From contig NZ_CP139976.1 of assembly GCF_034424625.1 (NCBI RefSeq), forward strand, positions 4,588,001-4,652,000: DNA of 64,000 bases, read 5' to 3'. Shown piece after piece: positions 34,484 through 43,157 of the stretch. Each line of letters opens with the position of its first letter. The stretch's first letter is position 1. Under the pieces are notes generated by a model. That model did no database searches, had not been told where the DNA came from, and worked only from the letters and a program-made list of their open reading frames with translations. The position numbers and the translations under genes are program-made. The stretch is from Janthinobacterium lividum. GTDB taxonomy: Bacteria > Pseudomonadota > Gammaproteobacteria > Burkholderiales > Burkholderiaceae_D.

Positions 34484-35860
34484 TTACTCGTGGTCGCGCA
34501 GCTTGTTGAATGCTTCATCGATACGCTCGACGCCGATGACCTTGAGGCCTTCGATGACTTGCTTGGGCAAGTTCGACTTGGGCACCACGGCCAGGGTAAA
34601 GCCAAGCTTGGCCGCTTCGCGCAAGCGCTCCTGGCCCCGTGGCGCGGGGCGGATCTCACCGGCCAGCCCCACCTCGCCAAACACCACGAGTCCCCGCGGC
34701 AAGGGCTTGTTGCGCATCGACGAGTTAATCGCCAGCAACACGGCCAGGTCGGCCGCCGGTTCCGTAATTTTGACACCGCCAACGGCGTTGATAAACACAT
34801 CCTGGTCGAAGGCGGCGATGCCCGCATGGCGGTGCGCCACGGCCAGCAGCATGGCCAGGCGGTTTTGCTCCAGGCCGACGGACAGGCGGCGCGCGTTGGG
34901 CAAGTGGCTCGTGTCGACGAGGGCCTGGATTTCCACCAGCAGCGGGCGCGTGCCCTCCTGCGTCACCATCACACAGGAACCGGGCACCTGATTGTCGTGC
35001 TGCGACAGGAACAGGGCGGACGGGTTCGATACTCCCTTCAGGCCCTTTTCCGTCATGGCGAACACGCCCAGCTCATTGACGGCGCCGAAACGGTTCTTGA
35101 TGGCGCGCACCAGGCGGAAGCTGGAGTGCGCGTCGCCCTCGAAATACAGCACCGTGTCGACAATATGCTCGAGCACGCGAGGACCGGCCAGCGCGCCCTC
35201 TTTCGTCACGTGGCCGACCAGAATGATGGTCACGCCCGTCTGCTTGGCCGCGCGCGTCAGCTGGGCCGCGCATTCGCGCACTTGCGCCACGGAACCGGGC
35301 GCCGAGCTGAGCGCGTCCGAATACACGGTCTGGATCGAGTCGATCACCACCACTTCCGGCTTCAGGTCGTTCAAGGTGGACAATATCTTTTCCAGCTGGA
35401 TCTCCGCCTGCAGTTTGAGTTCCTTGGCGTCGATGACGAGGCGCTTGGCGCGCAGGGCGATCTGCGCGCCCGATTCCTCGCCACTGACGTACAGCACGCG
35501 CTTGTGATGCGACATGTTGGCCAGCGCCTGCAGCAGCAGGGTCGACTTGCCGATGCCGGGGTCGCCGCCGATCAGCACGACGCCGCCCGCCACCATGCCG
35601 CCGCCCAGCACGCGGTCGAATTCCTCGATGCCCGTGCCGAAGCGGGGCACGTCGATGGCGTCGATATCATCGAGCGACAGCACGGGCGCCGTCTGCGCCA
35701 GCGACATGTGCTGCGGATTCGAATAACGGTTGTTGCCGCCCGTCTCGGGCAGGGTTTCCACCATGGTGTTCCACTGGTTGCACGAGGTGCATTGCCCCAT
35801 CCATTTGTTGCTGATGGCGCCGCAATCGCTGCAGGTGTAGATGGTCTTGACTTTTGCCAT
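34484..35860 (-). CDS. radA: DNA repair protein RadA
   Basis: A 458-residue protein. It has a zinc-ribbon at the N-terminus (CSDCGAISNKWMGQCTSCNQW), a RecA-like core with Walker A GGDPGIGKST, the RadA-specific KNRFG motif (IKNRFGAVNELGVF), and a C-terminal Lon-like domain (LAVAHRHAGIAAFDQDVFINAVGG). RadA is a branch-migration helicase helping RecA in recombinational repair. A LexA-box candidate CTGT-N8-ACAG lies 31 bases upstream. It follows alr on the same strand after 69 bases. Confidence 0.95.
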   Translation of the reverse strand: MAKVKTIYTCSDCGAISNKWMGQCTSCNQWNTMVETLPETGGNNRYSNPQHMSLAQTAPVLSLDDIDAIDVPRFGTGIEEFDRVLGGGMVAGGVVLIGGDPGIGKSTLLLQALANMSHHKRVLYVSGEESGAQIALRAKRLVIDAKELKLQAEIQLEKILSTLNDLKPEVVVIDSIQTVYSDALSSAPGSVAQVRECAAQLTRAAKQTGVTIILVGHVTKEGALAGPRVLEHIVDTVLYFEGDAHSSFRLVRAIKNRFGAVNELGVFAMTEKGLKGVSNPSALFLSQHDNQVPGSCVMVTQEGTRPLLVEIQALVDTSHLPNARRLSVGLEQNRLAMLLAVAHRHAGIAAFDQDVFINAVGGVKITEPAADLAVLLAINSSMRNKPLPRGLVVFGEVGLAGEIRPAPRGQERLREAAKLGFTLAVVPKSNLPKQVIEGLKVIGVERIDEAFNKLRDHE

Positions 35861-35890
35861 GGTGTACTTTGCCCGGGTAAGGTGAAACTG

Positions 35891-35906
35891 CTGTCTATAT
35901 ATACAG
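35891..35906. promoter_or_regulatory. Candidate LexA (SOS) box upstream of radA
   Basis: CTGT-CTATATAT-ACAG fits exactly the CTGT-N8-ACAG consensus used by LexA in beta- and gammaproteobacteria, with the preferred AT-alternating centre. A second, imperfect copy (CTGT-N8-ACTG on the leftward strand, overlapping 35903-35918) adjoins it. It is positioned where it would overlap a radA promoter. Confidence 0.65.
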
Positions 35907-35929
35907 TATATACAAACAGCGGGCCGCCG

Positions 35930-37027
35930 TCACTGTGTCGCTTCGATCACGGGCACACGCGGCGCCAGTGCGCACATCAGCTCGTAGCCGATGGTGCCGG
36001 CAGCCAGAGCCACCTCGTCGATCGGCATGCCCTGCCCCCACAAGGTCACGGCGCTGCCAACTTTTGCGCCCGGCACGTGCGTCAGATCGACCATCAGCAT
36101 GTCCATCGATACCCGGCCGATGAGGCCCGTGCGCACGCCGTCGACCAGCACGGGCGTGCCTTCGGGCGCATGGCGCGGGTAGCCATCCGCATAGCCGCAG
36201 GCCACCACGCCCACCTTGATATTGCCTACCGCTTCGTAGCGGCTGCCATAGCCCACCACTTCGCCGGCGGCGATATCCTGGATACCGATAATGCGGCTGC
36301 GCAAGGTCATGGTGGGCAGCAAGCCGAATGCCTGCGCCGACGTGCCGCCGGGAGCGCCACTGGGCGTGCCGCCGTACAGCATGATGCCGGGGCGCACCCA
36401 ATCGCTGTCCAGGTGGTGCAGCAGCACGCCGGCCGAATTGCACAGGCTGCGCGGCAGCGGCGTGCCTATGCTGGCCGCGCCCGCTTCAAAACGCAGCATC
36501 TGCTGGGCCAAAGGCAAGCGCGTGGGCGCCGCCTCGTCCGCATTGGCGAAGTGCGTCATCAAGGTGATCGTACCGATATGCGGGATGGCGCGCAGGCGCG
36601 CATACGCGGCAGCCACGGCCTGCGGTGTGAAACCCAGGCGGTTCATGCCCGTATTCATTTTCAAGTGCACATCAATACTGTGCGGCAAGTGCGCCGCTGC
36701 CAGCATGGCGATCTGTTCTTCGCAATGCACGCTACCGTTCAATCCATATTGCGCCATGACCGGCAAATCGCTGGCATCAAAAAACCCTTCCAGCAGCAAG
36801 ATGGGCTTGGTCCACCCCAGTTCGCGCAAGCGCACGGCATAATCGACCTCGACCAGCGCGAGGCCATCGGCGTCAGAAAAGCCCCGCATGGCCCGTTCCA
36901 GGCCGTGGCCGTAGGCGTTCGCCTTGACGACGGCCCACACCTTGGCGCCGCGGGCGCCGGCACGGGCGCGCGCCAGATTGTGTTGCATGGCATCGAGATG
37001 GATGGTGGCGATAAGGGGCCTGGGCAT
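35930..37027 (-). CDS. alr: Alanine racemase
   Basis: A 365-residue PLP enzyme making D-alanine for peptidoglycan. The PLP lysine signature is clear (VWAVVKANAYGHG, Lys near residue 34), as are HLKMNTGMNRLGF, the phosphate-binding NSAG region (SLCNSAGVLLHH), VRPGIMLYGG and the catalytic Tyr region (VGYGSRYEA), plus GRVSMDMLMVDLTH. Length matches Alr/DadX. It is upstream of radA on the same strand and divergent from lplT, an arrangement that fits envelope biogenesis. Confidence 0.95.
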   Translation of the reverse strand: MPRPLIATIHLDAMQHNLARARAGARGAKVWAVVKANAYGHGLERAMRGFSDADGLALVEVDYAVRLRELGWTKPILLLEGFFDASDLPVMAQYGLNGSVHCEEQIAMLAAAHLPHSIDVHLKMNTGMNRLGFTPQAVAAAYARLRAIPHIGTITLMTHFANADEAAPTRLPLAQQMLRFEAGAASIGTPLPRSLCNSAGVLLHHLDSDWVRPGIMLYGGTPSGAPGGTSAQAFGLLPTMTLRSRIIGIQDIAAGEVVGYGSRYEAVGNIKVGVVACGYADGYPRHAPEGTPVLVDGVRTGLIGRVSMDMLMVDLTHVPGAKVGSAVTLWGQGMPIDEVALAAGTIGYELMCALAPRVPVIEATQ

Positions 37028-37284
37028 ATGCGTCGTTCACGGCGGGTGGGAAAGCCGTATTTTACCGGATGGGCTGGATGCGGGTCGGCAAGCCGGCAAG
37101 GGAATGCCTGCGATGGTCGCCCAGGACAGCATGTACAAAATGCTCACATGTATGTGTATTTTTCTACGGCAGAAAAATTAAGCTTCGCTTAGACAAGACT
37201 ATGCAAAGCAGCCCCTTCCAAACTTGGGGTTTGCCGTTTTTTCGTGGTATAAAGCAAGCCAGATATGATTTCAGGCATTCCAGA
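37028..37284. other. Divergent alr-lplT promoter region
   Basis: This 257-base gap is AT-rich between about 37120 and 37260 and should contain the alr and lplT promoters. The lplT frame remains open upstream of its chosen ATG, but that part has no membrane or family signature. No clear operator or terminator is seen. Confidence 0.45.
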
Positions 37285-38547
37285 ATGAATCGTGGTTTTT
37301 ATACCATCATGGCGGCGCAGTTCTTTTCCTCGCTGGCAGATAACGCCCTCTTTTTTGTCGCCGTCGATTTATTGGTGTCCATGAAATCACCGGCGTGGAT
37401 CACGCCGCTGCTCAAACTGTCATTCGTCCTGTTTTACGTGCTGTTGGCCGCTTTTGTCGGCGCCTTCGCGGATGCTCTGCCTAAAGGCAAGGTCATGTTC
37501 ATCGCCAACATGGTCAAGATCTTCGGCTGCGCCCTCGTCTTCTTCCACGTACACCCGCTGCTGGCCTACGCCGTCGTCGGTTTTGGCGCGGCCGTGTACT
37601 CTCCCGCCAAGTACGGCATCCTGACGGAACTGTTGCCGCCGGAAAAGCTGGTGGCGGCGAATGGCTGGATCGAAGGCTTGACCGTCACCTCCATCATCCT
37701 CGGCACCGTCATGGGCGGCGCGCTCGTCAGCGGCCACGTGTCCGACATGCTGCTGTCCTTCGACTTCCCCCTGATCGACACGGGCATCACCAACAAGACG
37801 GAAGCGGCCCTGTGCGTGGTGGTCGGCATTTATGTGCTGGCGACCCTGGCCAACCTGAAGATTCCCGACACGGGCTGCGTGTATCCGCACCAGGAACGCA
37901 ATCCTATCAAACTCATTACCGATTTTGCCAATTGCTATTCCATCCTGTGGAAAGACAAGCTGGGCCAGATCACCCTGGCCGTGACGACCCTGTTCTGGGG
38001 CGCCGGCGCCACCTTGCAACTGATCGTGCTGGAATGGGCCAAGCAATCCTTGAACATGCCATTCGACAAGGCGACCAGCCTGGTGGGCGTGGTCGCCATC
38101 GGCGTGGCCGCCGGTGCCGTGCTGTCGGCACGTTTCATTCCACTGCGCAAATCGCTGACCGTCATTCCGCTGGGCATCGCCATGGGCGTGATCGTCATGA
38201 TGATGACGCAAGTGCACTCCGTGTGGATCGCCTACCCGCTGCTGATACTGATCGGCGCCCTGTCCGGCTTCTTCGTCGTGCCTATGAATGCTCTGCTACA
38301 ACACCGCGGCCACGTGCTGATGAGCGCCGGCCATTCCATCGCCGTGCAGAACTTCAATGAAAACCTGTCGATTCTGACCATGCTGGCCGTGTACTCGATC
38401 ATGATCCGCCTGCACCTGCCGCTCAATATCATCATCACCCTGTTCGGCCTGTTCGTCGCCGGCACCATGTACATGATCATGCGCAAGCACAAGCTGAACC
38501 AGGCTGAGCACGACAATCTTTCTTTGATTGGCGAGCAAAAACATTAA
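37285..38547 (+). CDS. lplT: Lysophospholipid transporter LplT (MFS)
   Basis: A 420-residue, 12-helix MFS protein. The N-terminal signature MNRGFYTIMAAQFFSSLADNAL is typical of LplT, followed by VGAFADALPKGKVMFIANMVK and AVYSPAKYGILTELLPPEKLVAANGWIEG. LplT flips lysophosphatidylethanolamine to the inner leaflet for re-acylation. Usually it pairs with the acyltransferase Aas; none is next to it here. The start at 37285 is preferred on family similarity; an in-frame ATG at 37201 would add 28 residues (MQSSPFQTWG...). Confidence 0.9.
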   Translation: MNRGFYTIMAAQFFSSLADNALFFVAVDLLVSMKSPAWITPLLKLSFVLFYVLLAAFVGAFADALPKGKVMFIANMVKIFGCALVFFHVHPLLAYAVVGFGAAVYSPAKYGILTELLPPEKLVAANGWIEGLTVTSIILGTVMGGALVSGHVSDMLLSFDFPLIDTGITNKTEAALCVVVGIYVLATLANLKIPDTGCVYPHQERNPIKLITDFANCYSILWKDKLGQITLAVTTLFWGAGATLQLIVLEWAKQSLNMPFDKATSLVGVVAIGVAAGAVLSARFIPLRKSLTVIPLGIAMGVIVMMMTQVHSVWIAYPLLILIGALSGFFVVPMNALLQHRGHVLMSAGHSIAVQNFNENLSILTMLAVYSIMIRLHLPLNIIITLFGLFVAGTMYMIMRKHKLNQAEHDNLSLIGEQKH

Positions 38548-38556
38548 GCAATGTGG

Positions 38557-38591
38557 CGTCGCATTACGCGCTACGCGCTAATCCGACCTAC
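38557..38591. repeat. REP-like repeat, short copy
   Basis: CGTCGCATTACGCGCTACGCGCTAATCCGACCTAC, read in parts, is one arm pair of the repeat seen again at 48286-48366 and 56269-56361. The left arm has one change (GTCGCATT for GTCGGATT). It sits just after lplT, in the gap before the convergent DUF1853 gene. Confidence 0.75.
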
Positions 38592-38622
38592 ATGACTTCG
38601 GCAATAGGCTCACGGTACATGG

Positions 38623-39561
38623 TTACGCAGGTAGCGTGCCTGTCAGCCGCCGCGCGGCAGCCTGCTCCATCCAGTCATGCGGCACGACAAAACCGCGCGA
38701 GCACTCCACTTCCCAGCCTTCGATAGTATCCACCGTTGCCACCATTACGGGTTGCGCCAGATCAAACAACTGTGCGCGCAAGGCATCCACGTCCAGCACT
38801 TCCACGTCGCGCCCCTTGAATGGCGCCAGCCATTGCAGGCGCGGCAGCACGACATAGCGCCGCGCCGGCAATTGCGCCGGCGTGCACCAGAAGCCGTGTC
38901 CATGCTCCCGGGAAATGCCGTCCATGGCGGGCGTGGCGCCCAGCGCATAAAACAGCCAGCCCTTGACCAGCGCCTGCGCCGCGCGCACAGGTTGCGCCAG
39001 CAGGCTTTGCGCGGCCGGATGACGGGACAAGGCCAATTGCTTGTCGAGAATCTTGCGCATCTTCAAGCCCAAAGTATCGGCCAGGTTGGGGCCGATCAAG
39101 TGGTTGAAAATACCGGGATCGGGCGCGCCTTCCAGCAGGTAGAACTTGGTGGCGAATTCCCAATGCAGCAAGTCGTTACCATCACGCAGCAAAAAATCGA
39201 ACTCGCCCACCGTGTCGTTGCGGTTGACCTGCACTTGCAAGCCATGCGCTTGCAATACTCCATGCTGCTCAAAATAAAAGGCCAGCAGCTTTTCAGCATA
39301 CAGGCCCAGGCGGGAATAGAATTTCGGCCCCAGCGCCGCATCGAGCGGCGACGGATCATCCTGCAGCGCGCCCAGCCAGGCCGCCACAGTTGGCGTGACG
39401 GGCGCGAGGCTGGCGATGCGCCCGCCCCAGTGGGGACTGGCCGGGTCCAGCAAGTCGGGCGAGTCGAGCAGCCAGGCCAGCGCACGCACGCGGGGGTGCG
39501 TCAGATGCCCCCAGCGCTGCTCGAAACGGGCCTGGAAGGTGACGACGGCCGCATCAATCAC
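38623..39561 (-). CDS. DUF1853 family protein
   Basis: A 312-residue protein recognisable as DUF1853 by its opening FEQRWGHLTHPRVRALAWLLDSPDLLD and by GRLGLYAEKLLAFYFEQ-type text near residue 90, then NDTVGEFDFLLRD and HWEFATKFYLL, which resembles a nuclease-like core (E-x-D-F ... H-W-E-x-x-x-K). The likely start is GTG at 39561, overlapping the end of the uracil-DNA glycosylase gene by 8 bases; the frame extends further upstream without support. It is the last gene of the tsaB operon. The GEFDFLL...WEFATK arrangement resembles a PD-(D/E)XK nuclease motif, a suggestion rather than an established fact. Confidence 0.78.
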   Translation of the reverse strand: MIDAAVVTFQARFEQRWGHLTHPRVRALAWLLDSPDLLDPASPHWGGRIASLAPVTPTVAAWLGALQDDPSPLDAALGPKFYSRLGLYAEKLLAFYFEQHGVLQAHGLQVQVNRNDTVGEFDFLLRDGNDLLHWEFATKFYLLEGAPDPGIFNHLIGPNLADTLGLKMRKILDKQLALSRHPAAQSLLAQPVRAAQALVKGWLFYALGATPAMDGISREHGHGFWCTPAQLPARRYVVLPRLQWLAPFKGRDVEVLDVDALRAQLFDLAQPVMVATVDTIEGWEVECSRGFVVPHDWMEQAAARRLTGTLPA

Positions 39562-40459
39562 CGTGCGAATCGCCGTGGGCGCTTTTCGCCAGGCACAGGT
39601 CGGCCCAGGCGCGCGCCTTGGCCTTGCCCGTCTCGTCCTGCAACAACAGTTCCGGATGGAAGGTGGCCACGACCGAGGCATTGCCCAGTTGGCGCACCTT
39701 GCCACGCACGGGTTTTTCGCCCGGATTGATGCCGGCGGCGGCCATCGACCCCAGTGTCACGATGGTGCGCGGCTGCAGCAGGGCCAGTTCGCGGTCAAAG
39801 TACGGACGGCAGGCGGCGGCCTCGGATTCAGTCGGCAAGCGCTCCTGGCCCGCCTCGTCGAGCGGACGGCATTTCAGCAAATGCGTGATGTACACGTCGC
39901 GACCCGCATCGACTTCGATGGCTTTCAGCATATTGTCGAGCAACTTGCCCTGCTCGCCCGGCAAGGCGCGCCCTTCGCGTTCTTCCGTGCGCGAGGGGCT
40001 GCTGGCCAGCATCAGCCAAGCGCCCTGGCGGTCGCCACGGCCCATGACGACGCCCTTGCGCGTCTTGCACAAGTCGCAGCGCGCGCACTTGGCGACGGCG
40101 GCCGTCAAGCCTTCCCAGTCGAGGGCGGCGATATCCGTATCGCTCGGCTGTTTGGCAGGCGGCGGTGGCGGCGCATCGTCGAACCAGGCCGTGTCGTCGG
40201 GCTCGGCGGCGGGAACCGGTGTAGCGGCAGCGGGTACGTCAGCCTTCACCTCGGCGACCACTTCGGCGACGACAGCAGCGGCCACCTCGGCAACCACCTC
40301 AGTCACGGATTGAGCGGCTTCGGCCATGGGGGCCGCCACGGCGACTTCCATCTCCACGGGAGCTTCGACGACATCAGCGGCCTCGGCTGCGCCACCCTGG
40401 CGCAGGCGCCACAGGGGACCGACGCCCATTTCATCGAGGAAAACGGCGCTGCGGCTCAT
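39554..40459 (-). CDS. Uracil-DNA glycosylase family 4-like protein
   Basis: A 301-residue protein. The C-terminal 185 residues resemble family 4 (iron-sulfur) uracil-DNA glycosylases: Cys at about 125, 128, 131, 197 and 217 could hold the [4Fe-4S] cluster, ITHLLKCRP corresponds to the TN-x-x-KCRPP block, and TFHPELLLQ (H268) to the catalytic-site HP motif. The active-site block that normally reads GEAPG-x-x-ED is changed (LASSPSRTEE, 151-160). The N-terminal 110 residues are low-complexity Val/Ala/Glu then Pro. It overlaps rimI by ATGA and DUF1853 by 8 bases. Confidence 0.85.
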   Translation of the reverse strand: MSRSAVFLDEMGVGPLWRLRQGGAAEAADVVEAPVEMEVAVAAPMAEAAQSVTEVVAEVAAAVVAEVVAEVKADVPAAATPVPAAEPDDTAWFDDAPPPPPAKQPSDTDIAALDWEGLTAAVAKCARCDLCKTRKGVVMGRGDRQGAWLMLASSPSRTEEREGRALPGEQGKLLDNMLKAIEVDAGRDVYITHLLKCRPLDEAGQERLPTESEAAACRPYFDRELALLQPRTIVTLGSMAAAGINPGEKPVRGKVRQLGNASVVATFHPELLLQDETGKAKARAWADLCLAKSAHGDSHGD

Positions 40460-40965
40460 AAGGTATAACGCATCACGATGGCGTCCTCACGTTGCGAGTT
40501 GCTGGCCGGATAGTATCCCTTGCGCCGGCCGATCTGTTCAAATCCATAGCGCTGGTAAATATCGAGCGCGCGCACGTTCGACGGGCGCACTTCCAGCAGC
40601 ATCGATTCCATGCCCAGCTGGCGGGCGCAGGCGCAGGACTGATTCAACAGGAAGCGGCCCAGCCCCTGGCCCTGGATGGCGCCCTCGACGGCCACGTTGA
40701 GCAAGTGCGCTTCATCGACAACCAGCATCAGCAAAAAGTAGCCGAGCAGGGTGCCGTCCACGTCACGCAGCACCCAGGCAGGGTAGCCGCTCTTGAGGGA
40801 ATCGACGAAATTGCCATGCGTCCAGGGATGCGGATACACGCGCTGCTCCAGCGCCAGCACCTCAAGCAGGTCCGCTTCGACCATGGGCTGATAGTCGAGG
40901 CGCAGCAAGTCCCAGCCTGCCGCGCTGCCATCCTGCGTCACTGCGTCCTTGCCCGCCTCCATCAT
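40456..40965 (-). CDS. rimI: Ribosomal-protein-alanine N-acetyltransferase RimI
   Basis: A 169-residue GNAT protein. It has the RimI wording LLEVLALEQRVYPHPWTHGNF, HLLNVAVEGAIQGQGLGRFLL (acetyl-CoA loop Q-G-x-G-x-G/A), and the C-terminal MLLEVRPSNVRALDIYQRYGFEQIGRRKGYY. RimI acetylates the N-terminus of ribosomal protein S18. The tandem ATGs at 40965/40962 overlap the tsaB stop. Location right after tsaB is the conserved arrangement in many proteobacteria and supports the name. Confidence 0.93.
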   Translation of the reverse strand: MMEAGKDAVTQDGSAAGWDLLRLDYQPMVEADLLEVLALEQRVYPHPWTHGNFVDSLKSGYPAWVLRDVDGTLLGYFLLMLVVDEAHLLNVAVEGAIQGQGLGRFLLNQSCACARQLGMESMLLEVRPSNVRALDIYQRYGFEQIGRRKGYYPASNSQREDAIVMRYTL

Positions 40966-41687
40966 TGTGCCGGCTCCGCAGCGGCCTTGGCCTGTTGCAT
41001 CTCGTGCCGTTCCGCGCTCGTGTAGGCGATCTTGTTGCGCAAGTACAAAGGCTGCGCCTCGGCCGCCGTCACGAAATGTCCGGCGGCAAAGGCGATACGC
41101 GCCAGTTGCGCCACCTGCTCGGCGTGCGGCATGATGGCCGCGTCCGCGCTGACGGCGCATGGCAGCGCGGCCAATGCTTCGGCATAGGCCGCAAAGCCGT
41201 TGCCACAGCCGGCAACATCGCCTTGCGGCGCCACGCCGGCGGGCGCGCTCAGTGCCGGTGGCGAAACGAGCTGCAAGCCATCCTGGTAATCATATTGCGC
41301 CCAGTACACTTCGCCCATGCGGGCGTCAAGCACGGTCACGATGCGTTGCGCGCCATGCTGCTGGTGGCATGCCAGCGCCATGGCGTCGAGCGTGACAACG
41401 GGCACGACGGGCAGGCTGGCGCCATAGGCCAGGCCTTGCGCGATGCCGCAGGCCGTGCGCACGCCCGTAAACGAGCCGGGACCGGAGCCATAGGCGATGG
41501 CATCGACGTCGGCCAGGGTCACGCCCGCTTCGGCCAGCAATTCCTGCACCATCGGCAAGATGGACTGGGAATGGGTGCGCACGCCCGACGACGCGCGGGA
41601 CAGGACGACATCGCCGCGCAGCAAGGCGCAGGAGGCGAGTTCGGACGAAGTTTCAATAGCAAGCAGGGTGGGAAGTAAGGTAGACAT
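40962..41687 (-). CDS. tsaB: tRNA threonylcarbamoyladenosine biosynthesis protein TsaB
   Basis: A 241-residue ASKHA-fold protein that partners TsaD and TsaE to make t6A37 in tRNA. The signatures are LLAIETSSELASCALL, HSQSILPMVQELLAEAG, YGSGPGSFTGVRTACGIAQGLA, and VLDARMGEVYWAQY. ATG 41687 is chosen over an upstream extension that is Arg/Pro-rich. It is the first gene of the leftward operon tsaB-rimI-udg-DUF1853. An 18-base perfect palindrome stands 16 bases upstream of the start. Confidence 0.94.
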   Translation of the reverse strand: MSTLLPTLLAIETSSELASCALLRGDVVLSRASSGVRTHSQSILPMVQELLAEAGVTLADVDAIAYGSGPGSFTGVRTACGIAQGLAYGASLPVVPVVTLDAMALACHQQHGAQRIVTVLDARMGEVYWAQYDYQDGLQLVSPPALSAPAGVAPQGDVAGCGNGFAAYAEALAALPCAVSADAAIMPHAEQVAQLARIAFAAGHFVTAAEAQPLYLRNKIAYTSAERHEMQQAKAAAEPAQ

Positions 41688-41702
41688 AGCGTATTTTACC
41701 TT

Positions 41703-41720
41703 GCCGCGCCATGGCGCGGC
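41703..41720. promoter_or_regulatory. Perfect 18-base palindrome upstream of tsaB
   Basis: GCCGCGCCATGGCGCGGC is self-complementary over all 18 bases. It lies between tsaB and the dapC promoter. It could be a protein-binding dyad or an RNA hairpin in the tsaB leader; nothing known assigns it. Confidence 0.45.
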
Positions 41721-41784
41721 ACTCCCCGCTGCGGCATGCCGTGGCAAGCCGGGCAACGATCAGGCCGACGCGGCCCGATGCGGC

Positions 41785-41816
41785 TTGCACAGCGGGCCCG
41801 CGAGGACGGCTATAAT
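41785..41816 (+). promoter_or_regulatory. Candidate promoter for dapC
   Basis: A consensus -10 hexamer TATAAT lies at 41811-41816, about 95 bases before the dapC start. The best -35 candidate, TTGCAC at 41785-41790, leaves a 20-base spacer, longer than ideal, so the -35 assignment is weak. Confidence 0.45.
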
Positions 41817-41911
41817 GAAAGACGCAGCTTATTATTTGACCGGCATCAAGTCTGCCGCGCCAGTTAGTCGCTTAGCAACATCGTCTTTCCACTCTTGCCC
41901 TGGTCCGTTCC

Positions 41912-43144
41912 GTGAATCCACTTCTTGCTAAACTGCAACCATATCCATTTGAAAAGCTGCGCCAGCTGTTTGCCGGCGTGACGGTCAACCCCGAGTATGC
42001 GCCCATCAGCCTGGGCATGGGCGAACCCAAGCACCCGACGCCGGCGTTCATCGAACAGGCATTGACCGACAATATCCATGGCCTGGCCAGCTATCCGACC
42101 ACCATCGGCTCGGAAGCCTTGCGCACGGCCATCGCCGGCTGGCTGGAACGCCGCTACGGCATCCCCAAGCTCAATCCTGCCACGCAAATCCTGCCCGTGA
42201 ACGGTTCGCGCGAAGCGCTGTTTGCGCTGGCGCAAACGGTGATCGACCCGTCGGCCGGCTCGCTCGTGATCAGCCCGAATCCGTTTTACCAGATCTATGA
42301 AGGCGCGGCCTACCTGGCCGGCGCCGAACCGTATTTCGTCAATTCCGACCCGGCGCGCAATTTCGGCTGCGACTACGACAGCGTGCCGGCCAGCGTGTGG
42401 GAAAAGGTCAAACTGCTGTTCCTGTGTTCGCCCGGCAACCCGACGGGCGCCGTCTTGACCCTGACGGACTGGGAACACCTGTTCGCCCTGTCCGAGCGCT
42501 ACGATTTCGTCATCGCCGCCGACGAGTGCTATTCCGAGATCTATCACGGCGACACGCCCCCGCTGGGCGCGCTGCAGGCGGCGCACATGCTGGGCCTGTC
42601 CACCATCGAGCGCCCGTATGCGCGCCTGGTGGTGTTTTCCAGCCTGTCGAAGCGCTCGAACGTGCCGGGCATGCGCTCGGGCTTTGTCGCCGGCGATGCC
42701 GAAGTATTGAAAAAATTCCTGCTCTACCGAACCTACCACGGCGGCGCCATGAGCCCTGCCGTGCAGGCGGCCTCCGTCGCGGCCTGGAACGACGAAACCC
42801 ATGTCGAGGAAAATCGCGCCAAGTACCGCGCCAAGTTCGACGCCATCACGCCGCTGCTGCAATCGGTGATGGACGTGCAATTGCCGGACGCCGGCTTCTA
42901 CCTGTGGGCCGACGTCAGCCGCACGGGACTGTCCGACACGCAATTCGCGCAACGCCTGTACGCCGAATATAATGTCACGGTATTGCCTGGCAGCTACCTG
43001 GCGCGCGACGCGCACGGCATCAATCCGGGCCGCAACCGCATCCGCATGGCCCTCGTGGCCGAAACGGCTGAAGGGCTGGAAGCAGCGTTGCGCATAGTAA
43101 AATTCTGCCAGCAGCTTTCCGCATCCGCATCAACCCCTACATAA
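41912..43144 (+). CDS. dapC: Succinyldiaminopimelate transaminase
   Basis: A 410-residue class I aminotransferase for N-succinyl-2-amino-6-ketopimelate to N-succinyl-LL-diaminopimelate. It has the DapC opening [32 protein letters not shown], the PLP-phosphate region, [19 protein letters not shown] and the PLP-lysine segment [16 protein letters not shown]. The start is GTG at 41912. dapD follows 13 bases later, and dapE is nearby, so the gene belongs to the diaminopimelate/lysine pathway cluster. Confidence 0.93.
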   Translation: MNPLLAKLQPYPFEKLRQLFAGVTVNPEYAPISLGMGEPKHPTPAFIEQALTDNIHGLASYPTTIGSEALRTAIAGWLERRYGIPKLNPATQILPVNGSREALFALAQTVIDPSAGSLVISPNPFYQIYEGAAYLAGAEPYFVNSDPARNFGCDYDSVPASVWEKVKLLFLCSPGNPTGAVLTLTDWEHLFALSERYDFVIAADECYSEIYHGDTPPLGALQAAHMLGLSTIERPYARLVVFSSLSKRSNVPGMRSGFVAGDAEVLKKFLLYRTYHGGAMSPAVQAASVAAWNDETHVEENRAKYRAKFDAITPLLQSVMDVQLPDAGFYLWADVSRTGLSDTQFAQRLYAEYNVTVLPGSYLARDAHGINPGRNRIRMALVAETAEGLEAALRIVKFCQQLSASASTPT

Positions 43145-43157
43145 ACAAGACATCATC

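Noticed and set aside
34460-37192. Very long open frame on the plus strand (about 910 codons) across radA and alr
   Set aside because: It is antisense to two clearly recognisable genes, rich in His/Gln/Arg, has no family signature, and is a typical artefact of GC-rich codon bias.
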